Assembly (NCBI GenBank): GCA_016234805.1
Contig: JACRNU010000072.1
Span: forward strand, 1-32,435
Reading direction: 5' to 3'
From: Elusimicrobiota bacterium
GTDB lineage: Bacteria > Elusimicrobiota > Elusimicrobia > UBA1565 > UBA9628
DNA: 32,435 nt
The notes beneath the pieces were generated by a model, which was given only the letters and a program-made list of their open reading frames with translations, made no database searches and was not told the DNA's origin. This document shows, piece after piece, positions 1-7,935 of the stretch. Positions within the stretch are counted from its first letter, which is position 1. The number at the start of each line of letters is the position of its first letter. Made by a program: the position numbers and the translations under genes.

Positions 1-2
1 AC

Positions 3-122
3 GTCCACGCTGTTCGCTTTCAGTCGGGGAAAAGGACTCTGGAGTGGACGACCAGATGTTCCTCCGAGCAGGAGAAAATCCTGAAGCTCGTCGGAGCGCT
101 ACGCTTGCTGCCTAGTGGCTAA
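3..122 (+). other. Possible 3' end of a gene entering from the left edge
   Basis: Frame 3 is open from the window edge to a TAA at 120-122 and would give a short tail ending in LRLLPSG. A second frame is also open to a TAG at 111-113, so the choice is not secure. I recognise no family. The sequence between here and the first confident gene (164) holds a TAGAAT hexamer at 140-145 that could be a -10 box for that gene, and nothing else I can support. Confidence 0.2.
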
Positions 123-163
123 GAGGCCCGAAAGATAGGTAGAATGAACCCCACCTCCACAGA

Positions 164-1027
164 ATGAGCGACGAGAAGGACACCCTCCTGGACTTTGCCG
201 CCATCGAGAAGAACCTCGACAGCGTGGTCCGCGTCAGCAGGGGCGTGCGGCCCATCCCCATCGACAGGATCGTGGGCAGCCTCGGCCGGTACCAGGAGTT
301 CACCGAGAACTTCCTGCCCCAGGCCGGAGGCGTGCGTGAGAAGTTCGAGAGCGTCAAGGCCGCGATGCTCTCCGGCAAGAACCTGCCCCCCATCAAGGTC
401 TACGGCCTCCTCGACCATTATTTCGTGGTGGACGGGCACAACCGGGTCACGGTGGCCAAGACCGAGCTCGGGGCCGTGGACATCGACGCGGAGATCATGG
501 AGGTCGAGTTCGGCCTGCACCTCTCTCCGGACAAGAAGTACGCCTGCGACACGGGCGCGGCGCGGCGCTTCCTCATCCGGCTCGAGGAGCGCGTGTTCGA
601 GCGGGAGACGCACCTCGGCAACGGCATCCTCTCCCTGCCGCTCAAGGTCACGGAGCTCACGAGCTACGGCAAGCTCTTCGAGGAGATATCGCACTTCCGG
701 CGGGGCTACGGGAACGGCGAGCTGGCCAAGAAGAACATGGTGTTCGCGAGCCTGCTGTGGTACGAGTCCCGCTTCCTGCCCGCCGCGCGCATCATCCTCG
801 ACCAGGCCGTGCTCGACGGGTTCCCGGACCGGACCTACACGGACCTCTACATCTGGATCCAGCAGCACAAGTATTACCTGAGCCAGAAGGCCGGGTTCGA
901 CGTGGGCTTCGATTTCACCAAGGAGGACTTCGTCAGGAAGTTCAGGAAGGCGAAGTTCTTCGACCTGCTCCCGAACCTCGTCCAGGGCATCGTCGGGTCC
1001 ATCAAGGCTCAGAGGTCCTCGGCGTGA
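164..1027 (+). CDS. ParB-like N-terminal domain protein (non-partition type)
   Basis: A 287-residue protein with a ParB/Srx-like fold in its first half. The signature is IVGSLGRYQEF near residue 38, then PPIKVYGL and FVVDGHNRVTVAK near residues 76-105, the DGHNR motif typical of ParB-like nucleotide-binding domains. The second half (after about residue 125) is not recognised. There is no helix-turn-helix or ParA partner, so a chromosome-partition role is unlikely; similar stand-alone proteins (for example DUF4032-type) have no settled function. No clear Shine-Dalgarno precedes the ATG, but a TAGAAT hexamer lies at 140-145. Its TGA overlaps the GTG of the next gene (GTGA), implying translational coupling with the dehydrogenase and acyltransferase that follow. 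The family fold is likely; the biological role is unknown. Confidence 0.8.
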   Translation: MSDEKDTLLDFAAIEKNLDSVVRVSRGVRPIPIDRIVGSLGRYQEFTENFLPQAGGVREKFESVKAAMLSGKNLPPIKVYGLLDHYFVVDGHNRVTVAKTELGAVDIDAEIMEVEFGLHLSPDKKYACDTGAARRFLIRLEERVFERETHLGNGILSLPLKVTELTSYGKLFEEISHFRRGYGNGELAKKNMVFASLLWYESRFLPAARIILDQAVLDGFPDRTYTDLYIWIQQHKYYLSQKAGFDVGFDFTKEDFVRKFRKAKFFDLLPNLVQGIVGSIKAQRSSA

Positions 1028-1848
1028 GGGCGCTCGTCACGGGCGCGACCTCGGGCCTCGGCCGGGCCATGGCGATCGAGCTCGGCAGGCGGGGCTGGAG
1101 GGTGGCGCTCACGGGCAGGCGCAAGGAGAAGCTCGCGTCAGCCGTGGCCGAGGTCCGTGCGGCCCAGGCCGGCGCGACCGGCGCCGCTTGTCTCGAGCTC
1201 CTCGGCAGCGTCACGGACCCTGAGACCGTCCGGCGGCACTACGCTGTGGTCAAGGACGCCTGGGGCGGGCTGGACTGGGCCATCCTCAACGCCGGGGTGG
1301 GCGACGCGGTGGATGCCCGGCGGTTCAGCGCCGAGAACTACCGCTGGACCTTCGAGACCAACGTGTTCGGAGTCGCGCACTGGCTCGAGGTTGTGATCCC
1401 GGACATGGTCGCGGCCGGCACCGGGACCGTCGCGGGCGTGGCGAGCCTCGCGGGCTATCGGGGCCTGCCCACCACCGGGGCGTATTCCGCGAGCAAGGCC
1501 GCGCTCATCACCATGCTCGAGTCCGTGCGCGTGGACCTTGTCGGCACCGGGGTCCGGGTCGTGACCGTGTCCCCGGGCTTCGTGAAGAGCGAGATGACGG
1601 ACCGCAACGAGGCCGGGGACATGCCTTTTTTGCTCGAGACCGGCGACGGGGTCCGCCGCATCCTGGCCGGCATCGAGCGGGGGGACCGGCTCGTCCACTT
1701 CCCGTGGCAGCTGTCGTTGTTCATGGTCCATGTGGCGCCGAACATCCCCTCGGCCGTGTACGACTGGATCGTGTCTCGGATGAAGCCGCGCAAGAAGCGC
1801 CCCTACGTGGACGAGAGCCGGCAGGGACGGCCGGAGGCAGGGCGTTGA
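1024..1848 (+). CDS. Short-chain dehydrogenase/reductase (SDR family)
   Basis: A classical NAD(P)-dependent SDR of 274 residues. The cofactor motif TGATSGLG starts at about residue 6, followed by TGRRKEK (the basic residues after the second strand suggest NADP), NAGVG near residue 90, and the catalytic triad: Ser in VASLAG, 13 residues before Tyr, and YSASK. It ends in SPGFVKSEMT, also typical. The start is taken as GTG 1024 because it overlaps the upstream stop codon and places the Rossmann motif at the usual distance from the N terminus; the open frame further upstream is a shadow of the ParB-like gene. It is followed after 2 bp by an acyltransferase/acyl-ACP synthetase, so a lipid ketone or alcohol substrate is plausible, but substrate cannot be read from sequence. 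Confidence 0.88.
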   Translation: MRALVTGATSGLGRAMAIELGRRGWRVALTGRRKEKLASAVAEVRAAQAGATGAACLELLGSVTDPETVRRHYAVVKDAWGGLDWAILNAGVGDAVDARRFSAENYRWTFETNVFGVAHWLEVVIPDMVAAGTGTVAGVASLAGYRGLPTTGAYSASKAALITMLESVRVDLVGTGVRVVTVSPGFVKSEMTDRNEAGDMPFLLETGDGVRRILAGIERGDRLVHFPWQLSLFMVHVAPNIPSAVYDWIVSRMKPRKKRPYVDESRQGRPEAGR

Positions 1849-1850
1849 CG

Positions 1851-4052
1851 ATGCGGACGACGCAGGCGCGTCCGCCCCTGCGCTGGCTCCTCGCCCGGAC
1901 CCTGGCGAGATTCCTCATCCTCATCCTGTACCGGATGCGCATCGTGGACCGCAAGCACTGCCCGAGGAAAGGGGCGGCGCTCCTCGTGGCCAACCACATC
2001 TCCTACGCGGATCCCATCCTTATCGCTGCGGCCAGCCCCCGCGTGGTGCACTTCCTCATGTCGCGCACCTACTACAACATCCCGGTGGCGAAATGGTTCT
2101 TCCAGGCCATGGGCGCCATCCCGGTCTCGGGCCGCGACAGCCCCAAGGCCGTCCTGCGCTCCATCGAAGCCTGCCGGAAGATCCTCGAAGAGGGCAAGGT
2201 GCTCTGCATCTTCGCCGAGGGCACCGTGTCCCGGCACGGGCAGATGAACAGCTTCAAGAAGGGCTTCGAGAAGGTCGTGCAGGGGCTCGATGTTCCCATC
2301 GTGCCAGTGCATCTCGACCGGCTCTGGGGCAGCCTGTTCAGCTTCGAGGGAGGGACGGTCTTCTTCAAGCTCCCCGGCCGGGTGCCCTATCCCGTGACCG
2401 TGAACTTCGGCCGCGCCCTTCCGTCGGACGCTTCCGCGCACCGTGTCCGGCAGGCCATCTCCGAGCTCGGGTCCGAATCCTTCCGTTTGAGGCTCGCGGA
2501 GAAGGACACCCTGCCCGTGGAATTCACCCGCCGGGCCGGCAGGCACCCGTTCCGCCTGGCCCTGGCTGGAGGCAAGGGCCGCTCCCTGAGCTACGGCGCC
2601 GCTTTTGCCGCGGCCTCGGGCTTGGCAAGAGCGCTTGCTCCCGCGCTCGGGTCTGATCGGCGCGTGGGAGTGATGCTTCCCGCGTCCATCGAGGGCGCCC
2701 TGACCGTGCTGGCGCTCTCCCTGTCCGGCAGGGTGCCGGTCATGCTCGGCCTGTCCCTGACGCCCGAAGCCGCCTCCGAGCGCTGCGACCTGGCTGGAGC
2801 GGGCCGGATCGTGACCTCGCGCAAGGTCACGGACAGGCTCGGGTGGGTTCCTGAGGGCGCGGTCTTCCTCGAGGATCTTCCACGGCCGGGAAGGTTGGAA
2901 CTCCTGCGCTCCTGGCTGGGCCTGCTCTTCCTGGATCCCGTTTCCCTGGCAGCCGCGTCTCCGGGGGGCTTGGACGACGCTGCTGCCGTGCTCTTCACCA
3001 GCGGCTCCACGGCTAGGCCCAAGGCCGTGGTCCTCAGCCACGCCAACATCCTTTCCAATGTGGAGGCCATCTCCCAGGTCTACGCCACCCTGCCGACGGA
3101 CCGGATCCTCGGAGTGCTCACCCTGCACCATGCCCTGGGGTTCACGGCCACGCTCTGGCTGCCGCTCCTGCTGGGGTTCGGCGCTGTCCTGCACTACGAT
3201 CCCTCGGACGCGGAGACCGTGGCCAGGCTCTCGGAGCGGTTCCGCGTCACCATCCTCGCCGCCACCCCGGCCATGCTGGCCATGTACCTTCGCCGCGTCC
3301 CGGAAAAGTCGTTCAAGAGCCTGCGCCTGGTCGTGGCCGGCGCGGACAAGCTGCGGGATGAGCTGGCCGCGGCTTGGCTGGCCAAGTTCGGAGTCCTGCC
3401 GCTCGAAGGCTACGGGACCACGGAGCTCTCCCCTGTGGCCAGCGTGAACATCCCGGATGTCATGGGTTCCCGGGGCCGCCAGAAGGGCGGCAAGGTGGGA
3501 ACCATCGGCAGGCCTCTTCCCGGGGTCACGCTCAAGACCGTGTCCCCTGAGACCTGGGAGCCCACGCCCGAGGGAGTGGCAGGCCTGCTTCTGGTCAAGG
3601 GCCCCAATGTCATGAAAGGCTACGCCGGGGATCCTTCCCTGACCGCTGGAGTCATGCGCGACGGCTGGTACGTCACCGGCGACGTGGCTGTCATCGATGA
3701 GGACGGGTTCGTGACCATCACGGACCGCTTGAGCCGGTTCAGCAGGATCAATGGAGAGATGGTGCCCCACCGGGCTCTGGAGACCAAGCTCCAGGACCTT
3801 TCCGGCGCCACTGGCCCGGCCTTCCTCGTCTCATCCGTGCCGGACGGGGCTGAGGGCGAGCGCTTGGTGGTCCTTCATAAGGACGCCCGCGACGTGGAGG
3901 AACTGCGCCGCAAGCTGGCTGAGGCGGGCTTCCCGGAGCCTTGGATCCCTGAGGCCGTCCGATTTCACCGCGTGGATGAGCTTCCCATCGCTGTTTCCGG
4001 CAAGGTGGACCTAAAGGCCCTCAAAGCCCTGGCCCTCAAGCTCGATGCCTAA
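1851..4052 (+). CDS. Bifunctional acyltransferase / acyl-ACP (acyl-CoA) synthetase, Aas-like
   Basis: A 733-residue two-domain protein close in length to E. coli Aas (719), which reacylates lysophospholipid using acyl-ACP made by its own synthetase domain. The N-terminal PlsC-type domain has NHISYAD at about residue 48 (HX4D catalytic motif) and FAEGTVSRHG at about 121. The C-terminal adenylating domain has the P-loop-like LFTSGSTARPKAVV at about 381, GYGTTELSP at about 520, GWYVTGD at about 605 and a C-terminal GKVDLKAL carrying the candidate catalytic lysine. A hydrophobic stretch near residue 20 suggests inner-membrane attachment. The ATG at 1851 lies 2 bp after the SDR stop; the longer open frame starting at 1704 overlaps that gene and is not used. 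Known of the family: membrane phospholipid turnover. Exact acyl donor and acceptor are inferred. Confidence 0.87.
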   Translation: MRTTQARPPLRWLLARTLARFLILILYRMRIVDRKHCPRKGAALLVANHISYADPILIAAASPRVVHFLMSRTYYNIPVAKWFFQAMGAIPVSGRDSPKAVLRSIEACRKILEEGKVLCIFAEGTVSRHGQMNSFKKGFEKVVQGLDVPIVPVHLDRLWGSLFSFEGGTVFFKLPGRVPYPVTVNFGRALPSDASAHRVRQAISELGSESFRLRLAEKDTLPVEFTRRAGRHPFRLALAGGKGRSLSYGAAFAAASGLARALAPALGSDRRVGVMLPASIEGALTVLALSLSGRVPVMLGLSLTPEAASERCDLAGAGRIVTSRKVTDRLGWVPEGAVFLEDLPRPGRLELLRSWLGLLFLDPVSLAAASPGGLDDAAAVLFTSGSTARPKAVVLSHANILSNVEAISQVYATLPTDRILGVLTLHHALGFTATLWLPLLLGFGAVLHYDPSDAETVARLSERFRVTILAATPAMLAMYLRRVPEKSFKSLRLVVAGADKLRDELAAAWLAKFGVLPLEGYGTTELSPVASVNIPDVMGSRGRQKGGKVGTIGRPLPGVTLKTVSPETWEPTPEGVAGLLLVKGPNVMKGYAGDPSLTAGVMRDGWYVTGDVAVIDEDGFVTITDRLSRFSRINGEMVPHRALETKLQDLSGATGPAFLVSSVPDGAEGERLVVLHKDARDVEELRRKLAEAGFPEPWIPEAVRFHRVDELPIAVSGKVDLKALKALALKLDA

Positions 4053-4089
4053 CGGGTGTAACGGAGTGTCAGGTGTGCACCAGATGTGG

Positions 4090-4095
4090 TAAAAT
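4090..4095 (+). promoter_or_regulatory. Candidate -10 box for the small ferredoxin gene
   Basis: TAAAAT (5 of 6 matches to TATAAT) in a 73-bp gap between the acyl-ACP synthetase gene and the ferredoxin. No convincing -35 box is visible at the right spacing. A ribosome-binding site of the form GGAG follows just before the ATG at 4126, giving a leader of about 25 nt. Confidence 0.4.
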
Positions 4096-4125
4096 ATCCG
4101 AAATTCGCGCCTACGGAGAGAAACC

Positions 4126-4296
4126 ATGGCCTACAAGATCACCGAGACTTGCAACGCTTGCGGAACCTGCTTCGACACCTGCCCGTCGGAGGCGATTCTG
4201 AAGGGCGAGCCGCGCTACAGCATCGTCCCTGACAAGTGCATCGACTGCGCCGCGTGCGAGGCTTCCTGCCCGACTAAGTCCATCACCCAGGCTTAG
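4126..4296 (+). CDS. 2[4Fe-4S] ferredoxin
   Basis: A 56-residue bacterial-type ferredoxin. It contains two cluster motifs, CNACGTCFDTCP at residues 9-20 and CIDCAACEASCP at 38-49, each of the CX2CX2CX3CP type, and little else, as in clostridial ferredoxins. A GGAG sequence sits a few bases before the ATG. It is a soluble low-potential electron carrier. Its last 4 bp overlap convergently with the stop codon of the radical SAM gene on the other strand. Plausible clients inside the window are that radical SAM enzyme, the ferredoxin-fused carbamoyltransferase, or the NifH-like ATPase; which one is inference. Confidence 0.95.
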   Translation: MAYKITETCNACGTCFDTCPSEAILKGEPRYSIVPDKCIDCAACEASCPTKSITQA

Positions 4297-5222
4297 GGCT
4301 CAAGGATGGCCCGGATGACCGCTTCCGGGTCGTCGCGGCGAGCCTTGAGCTCACACGGGTCGTAAGCCTTGCCCAGGTCCCAGAGACCCGCGCAGATGGA
4401 GTCGAGCGAGCACTTCCCGCAGACCGGGGCCTTCTTGTAGCGCCAGCGCAGCTCGCGGTGGCTCCTGCGGCCGTCCAGGAAATGCACGCCGCGCTCAGCC
4501 CCTTGGACGATGGCCCGGGTCTCGGTCGAGCAGCGGCAGAACTCGCCCATGTAGCAGAGCGGCACCTTCTCCACCCGGAAGGTGCGGCCTGAACGGTCGA
4601 GTAGCCTCATGGCCGCGATCAGGGGTCCTTCGGTCTGGCGCAGGCAGGGAACGACCTCGGGATGCTCGGCCACGCGGTCGAGGAAGGTGTCGAGGTAGGT
4701 CCAGCTGAAGTGCTTGATGTGGGGGAACTTGGCGATGAGCCAAGCCGCGGTCTCGGCGAGGTGGCCTCCATTCTGCCTGCACACGGTCTGGCAGATGTGC
4801 ACGGTCATTGGGTAGGCGGCCAGGAGGACCAGGGAGCGGCAGATGTTGGCCAGGGAATCGGGATTGTTGGTGAGGAAGGCCTGGACTGCCTTGCGGTGGC
4901 TGTGCACGGACACGTTCACGTGCCTCAGCCCGGCTTGGAACAGGGCGTCGAGATAGCCGCGGTCGCATGTCCTCTGGCCGTTGGTGATGACCCGGCAGCC
5001 CAGTCCCTTGTCGCGGACGTAGGAGATGAGCTCCGGGAGCTTGTCGTAGAGGGTGGGCTCGCCTCCGGTCAGGATGACCCCTTCGTAGCCGCGTTCCGCG
5101 TACCGGTTCACCAGGGCCTTGGCCCGGCTCAGAGGGAACACGCGTTCATTGGCCGGGTTCGAGCAGAACCTGCAGGTCTGGCTGCAGCGCCTGATGACCT
5201 GGATGTAGCCGAGATTAGCCAT
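4293..5222 (-). CDS. Radical SAM protein with C-terminal SPASM-like cysteine cluster
   Basis: A 309-residue radical SAM protein. The cluster motif is C13-X3-C17-X2-C20 and the SAM-binding glycine motif is TGGEPT at residues 52-57. The C-terminal third has further cysteines at 223, 229, 231, 268, 271, 277 and 290, a spacing resembling SPASM/twitch auxiliary [4Fe-4S] domains found in peptide- or protein-modifying enzymes and in sulfatase maturases. The substrate is unknown; no short precursor peptide gene was recognised nearby. It is divergent from the ferredoxin-carbamoyltransferase gene across a 38-bp gap and convergent with the small ferredoxin, which could supply electrons. It might belong to a maturation or small-molecule pathway with the carbamoyltransferase, but that is inference from position alone. 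Confidence 0.85.
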   Translation of the reverse strand: MANLGYIQVIRRCSQTCRFCSNPANERVFPLSRAKALVNRYAERGYEGVILTGGEPTLYDKLPELISYVRDKGLGCRVITNGQRTCDRGYLDALFQAGLRHVNVSVHSHRKAVQAFLTNNPDSLANICRSLVLLAAYPMTVHICQTVCRQNGGHLAETAAWLIAKFPHIKHFSWTYLDTFLDRVAEHPEVVPCLRQTEGPLIAAMRLLDRSGRTFRVEKVPLCYMGEFCRCSTETRAIVQGAERGVHFLDGRRSHRELRWRYKKAPVCGKCSLDSICAGLWDLGKAYDPCELKARRDDPEAVIRAILEP

Positions 5223-5260
5223 GGCGGGGTCGGGCCTCTTTCATATAATACCAAGTACTC
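5223..5260. promoter_or_regulatory. Divergent overlapping promoters of the radical SAM and carbamoyltransferase genes
   Basis: The 38-bp gap between the two start codons holds a perfect TATAAT at 5244-5249 on the plus strand and, on the minus strand, TATTAT at 5250-5245. The plus-strand box is only 11 bp from the ATG at 5261 and no Shine-Dalgarno is visible, so that transcript would be nearly leaderless. On the minus strand the leader would be about 20 nt with an AAGAGG sequence. Confidence 0.5.
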
Positions 5261-7531
5261 ATGCCCATCCTCGACGCTTTCGGCACCCGGCTCAGCCGGG
5301 AAGAGATCGTCTCAGGTCTCGAGAACCTGGGTTTGAGAGCGTTCTCCCTGCTCGTCCTGGACGACAGCCTCGTCCTGCGCCTGCCGCAGGGGCAACAGGT
5401 CCGGGATTCCGCCATGGTCTGGCTCAAGGGGATGTTCTCCCCGCTCATGCCTTGCAGGGTCGAGACTCTGGAGGGTCGTTCCAGCCAAAGGGTCCGCGAA
5501 GTCATCCCTTGTTCCGAGAAGCCGGTCCATACCGCGGCTTTGGTCGAAGTCTTCAAGCCAGGCGACCTCCATGCCGCTTTCCCTGCCCTGCTTTCCAGGC
5601 TCGGCATCGTCCCCTCCGGGCCAAAGCCGGGAGCAGGCTGCTTCGTGACTCTTCCTCAGTGGCGCAAGGGGATGCGTTGGCGGACTGAAGGCCCGAAGAA
5701 CACAGGCCCGTTGTTCCTGTCCTGGCACAGGAAGGGAGGCAGCAAGGGCATCCGTCCAGCATGGATCCTGGCAGCATCCATGGTTCCAGAGGCTCTCGAT
5801 TGGCTGGCACAAGCCTTGGATGGAAGACCTGCGGGAGAGGGGACTTTCCGGGTCCTGCTCGATGGGCTCGAGTGGGGAGTGGCAAGGCGTCCCACCGTGG
5901 CTTCCCTGGCAGGGGCCGGGTTCGCTCTGCCTGTGACCGTGGATGAAGGCCGCTGCTCCAGGTGCGGCCTCTGTTCCCGGGTCTGTCCCGCGGATTGCCT
6001 GCTCGAAGGAGGCAGGTTCAAGAACCGGGAAAAGGTCAAAGACTGCCTGCGATGTTTCGATTGCGTGGAGGCTTGTCCCCAGGATGCTCTGCGGCCGGTC
6101 TACGGGCCTTCGAGCGCCACGCTCTCTAGGAGCCTGCTCCACCGGCCTGCATGGTTGTCCCGCTTGGCTGGACTGCCTGGCCCCGTGTCTCCCAAACCGT
6201 TCCCGCCGTTTTTTCTTCTGCCCAAGCCTGGAAAAGAGCGCAAGCCTCTTCTCGTGCTCGGCCTGGCCATCACGACTCTCCAAGAGCACGCGGCTGCCTT
6301 TATAAAGGAAGGAAAGGTCGAATCCGCTGTGGAGGAAGAAAGGTTCTCCCGCAGCCGGCATCATGGCTGGCACGCCCCAGGCAGGCCCGGGGTGAGCATT
6401 GCCATGGACCCCACTCTCTGTTTGGAAGAAGCGTTTCCAAGAGAGTCCATCGCCGCGCTCCTCGCTCCAGGCCGGTTGTCTCTTGATGACATGGACCTCA
6501 TCGCGGTCAATGGGATCCCAGCGCGCTATCGCCGCGCCTTCTCAGCGGTGGAGTCCGGGAAGCCCATCCCGACCCTCCGTGCCGGACGCGTCGTGTATGT
6601 CCCGCACCACCTGGCTCATGCCGCGAGCGCTTATCGCGTCAGCGGCATGGGTGACGCGTGGATATTGACCGTGGACGGCCGGGGCGACCGGGAGACCGCG
6701 GCGGTCTTCCGCGGAAAAGGCAGGAACATCACTCAGGTGATGGAGGTCCTGTCCCTGACCGATCGTTCCATAGGCGGAGTGTATGAGACCGTGACCCGGC
6801 TGCTCGGGTTCGGGACGCACGGCCAGGGAAGCGTCATGGCCCTGGCCTCCTTTGGCCGGCCAGGCAAAGGCATGCGGCCTTTCCTCTCCTGGAAGGGACT
6901 GAAAGACCACTCCATCCATGAGATCGGCATCAATGAGCGGTTCAAGAGCCTGGCCAGGCATGAGGAAGACCCTCTCACGCGCGGCCATCAGGACCTTGCC
7001 GCTTCCTTGCAGGATAGCCTGGAGAAGGCCATCATCGGACTTCTGAGGTCCGCGGGCGTGAAGCCCGGTGCCAAGGGCCTGTGCCTGGCAGGAGGCGTGG
7101 CGCTCAACTGCAGGATGAACCAGGTCCTCCGCGAGGTCTTCAAGCCCAAGAGGATGTTCGTCCAGCCCGGGGCCAATGACGCCGGCACCGCGCTCGGCGC
7201 CGGTCTCGAGGCCTGGAACTTGGTCGAAGCCGGGAAAGCGGGAGACGGCCGGCCCATGCCCGTCATGAAGCATGCCCTGCTCGGGCCTTCTTTCTCCAGG
7301 GCAGAGATACAAGCCAGGCTCAAGGAAGCAGGGGTTTCATTGGTCCCCGGGCTCTCGGCAGCCGAAGCATCCTGGCTGACCCGCGGAGCGCAGGGATCAA
7401 GGACCGCGTCAACCGCATCAAGGGAAGGGAGCCCTGGCGGCCTTTCGGCCCAGCGATCCTGTCCGGCCATGAGAAAGATTGGTTCGTCAGCGGGTTCGAT
7501 TCGCGCTTCATGCTCTTCACCCTGTCCTTGA
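5261..7531 (+). pseudogene. Ferredoxin-domain carbamoyltransferase (NodU/CmcH type), N-terminal part up to a frameshifting deletion
   Basis: Three parts can be seen. Residues 1 to about 225 are an unrecognised domain. Residues 232-272 form a 2[4Fe-4S] ferredoxin module (C232, C235, C238, C242 and C262, C265, C268, C272). From about residue 330 there is a NodU/CmcH/TobZ-type Kae1-like carbamoyltransferase domain: the metal-binding PHHLAHAASAY (H449, H450, H453), TVDGRGDRE, SIGGVYETVTRLLGF, LAGGVALNCRMNQ and PGANDAGTALG. Such enzymes transfer a carbamoyl group from carbamoyl phosphate to a hydroxyl. Homology stops at codon 702 (about 7366); after that the frame reads nonsense to a stop at 7531, while the true continuation lies in the +2 frame. 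The expected segment with the GRMEFGPRALGNRS-type motif is missing. The iron-sulfur fusion is unusual for the family. Confidence 0.8.
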
Positions 7532-7827
7532 AGAAAGACAAGGCTGCCCTGGTCCCGGCCATCGCGCATGTGGACGCTACGAGCAGGCCTCAGGTCGTGC
7601 ATCGGGAGCAGCAGCCCAGGTTCCATGAGCTCATCCGCGGGTTCCACAGCCTGACCGGAGTGCCCATGGTGCTCAACACCTCCTTCAACCGCAGGGGCGA
7701 GCCCATCGTGTGCTCGCCGGAGGACGCGTTGGTCTGCTTCCGCGCCATGACCGCTGGGGCTGGGGGCCTTCGCGGCCCTGACTGCCTGATCGTGGGAGAC
7801 TTCCTCGTCCAGCCAATCGTCCGCTAA
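7369..7827 (+). pseudogene. Carbamoyltransferase, C-terminal part in a shifted frame
   Basis: From 7369 the +2 frame reads ILADPRSAGIKDRVNRIKG, then REPWRPFGPAIL, and ends in NTSFNRRGEPIVCSPEDA, all standard C-terminal carbamoyltransferase sequence. It joins directly to the SAAEA of the upstream frame at 7366-7369. In intact homologues about 28 residues, including the substrate-pocket GRMEFGPRALG motif, lie between these two points. The simplest reading is a deletion of about 80-90 bp that also shifts the frame. An internal ATG at 7510 opens the longest separate frame, but it would start in mid-domain and is unlikely to make a functional protein. An assembly collapse would look the same. Confidence 0.75.
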
Positions 7828-7831
7828 GGCC

Positions 7832-7869
7832 TTGACAGAAGTCGCTATTTATGGTATCGTATGCCATAA
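7832..7869 (+). promoter_or_regulatory. Sigma-70-type promoter with overlapping palindromic operator
   Basis: A perfect -35 box TTGACA (7832-7837) is followed after 17 bp by TATCGT (7855-7860). Overlapping the -10 is a 21-bp imperfect palindrome at 7849-7869: TTATGG at the left end pairs with CCATAA at the right, and 8 of 10 base pairs match around the centre at 7859. An operator at this position would give negative autoregulation, as expected for an antitoxin-type regulator like the gene at 7936. The promoter begins 5 bp after the carbamoyltransferase stop. Confidence 0.6.
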
Positions 7870-7872
7870 TCA

Positions 7873-7923
7873 ATGGCCCGGCTGATTCATCATCTGAGAC
7901 TGATTGACGCGGCAGGCGGCATC
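7873..7923 (+). pseudogene. Possible 5' remnant of a TumE-type (DUF6516) toxin gene
   Basis: A frame starting at ATG 7873, just after the promoter, begins MARLIHHLRLIDAAGG and runs in frame into the regulator at 7936. From memory, this start resembles the N terminus of TumE/DUF6516 toxins, which are normally encoded directly upstream of HVO_A0114-type antitoxins. If so, almost the whole toxin has been deleted, leaving about 17 codons and the antitoxin ribosome-binding site. The alternative is that it is simply a leader or an N-terminal extension of the regulator. Confidence 0.3.
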
Positions 7924-7935
7924 GGAGGAACTGAG

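Noticed and set aside
1803-3770. Long open frames antisense to the acyl-ACP synthetase, cytochrome and porin genes (for example 1803-3770, 24310-26484 and 28198-30084 on the minus strand).
   Set aside because: They mirror strong sense genes in GC-rich DNA, have low-complexity His/Arg/Gly-rich products and no family signature.
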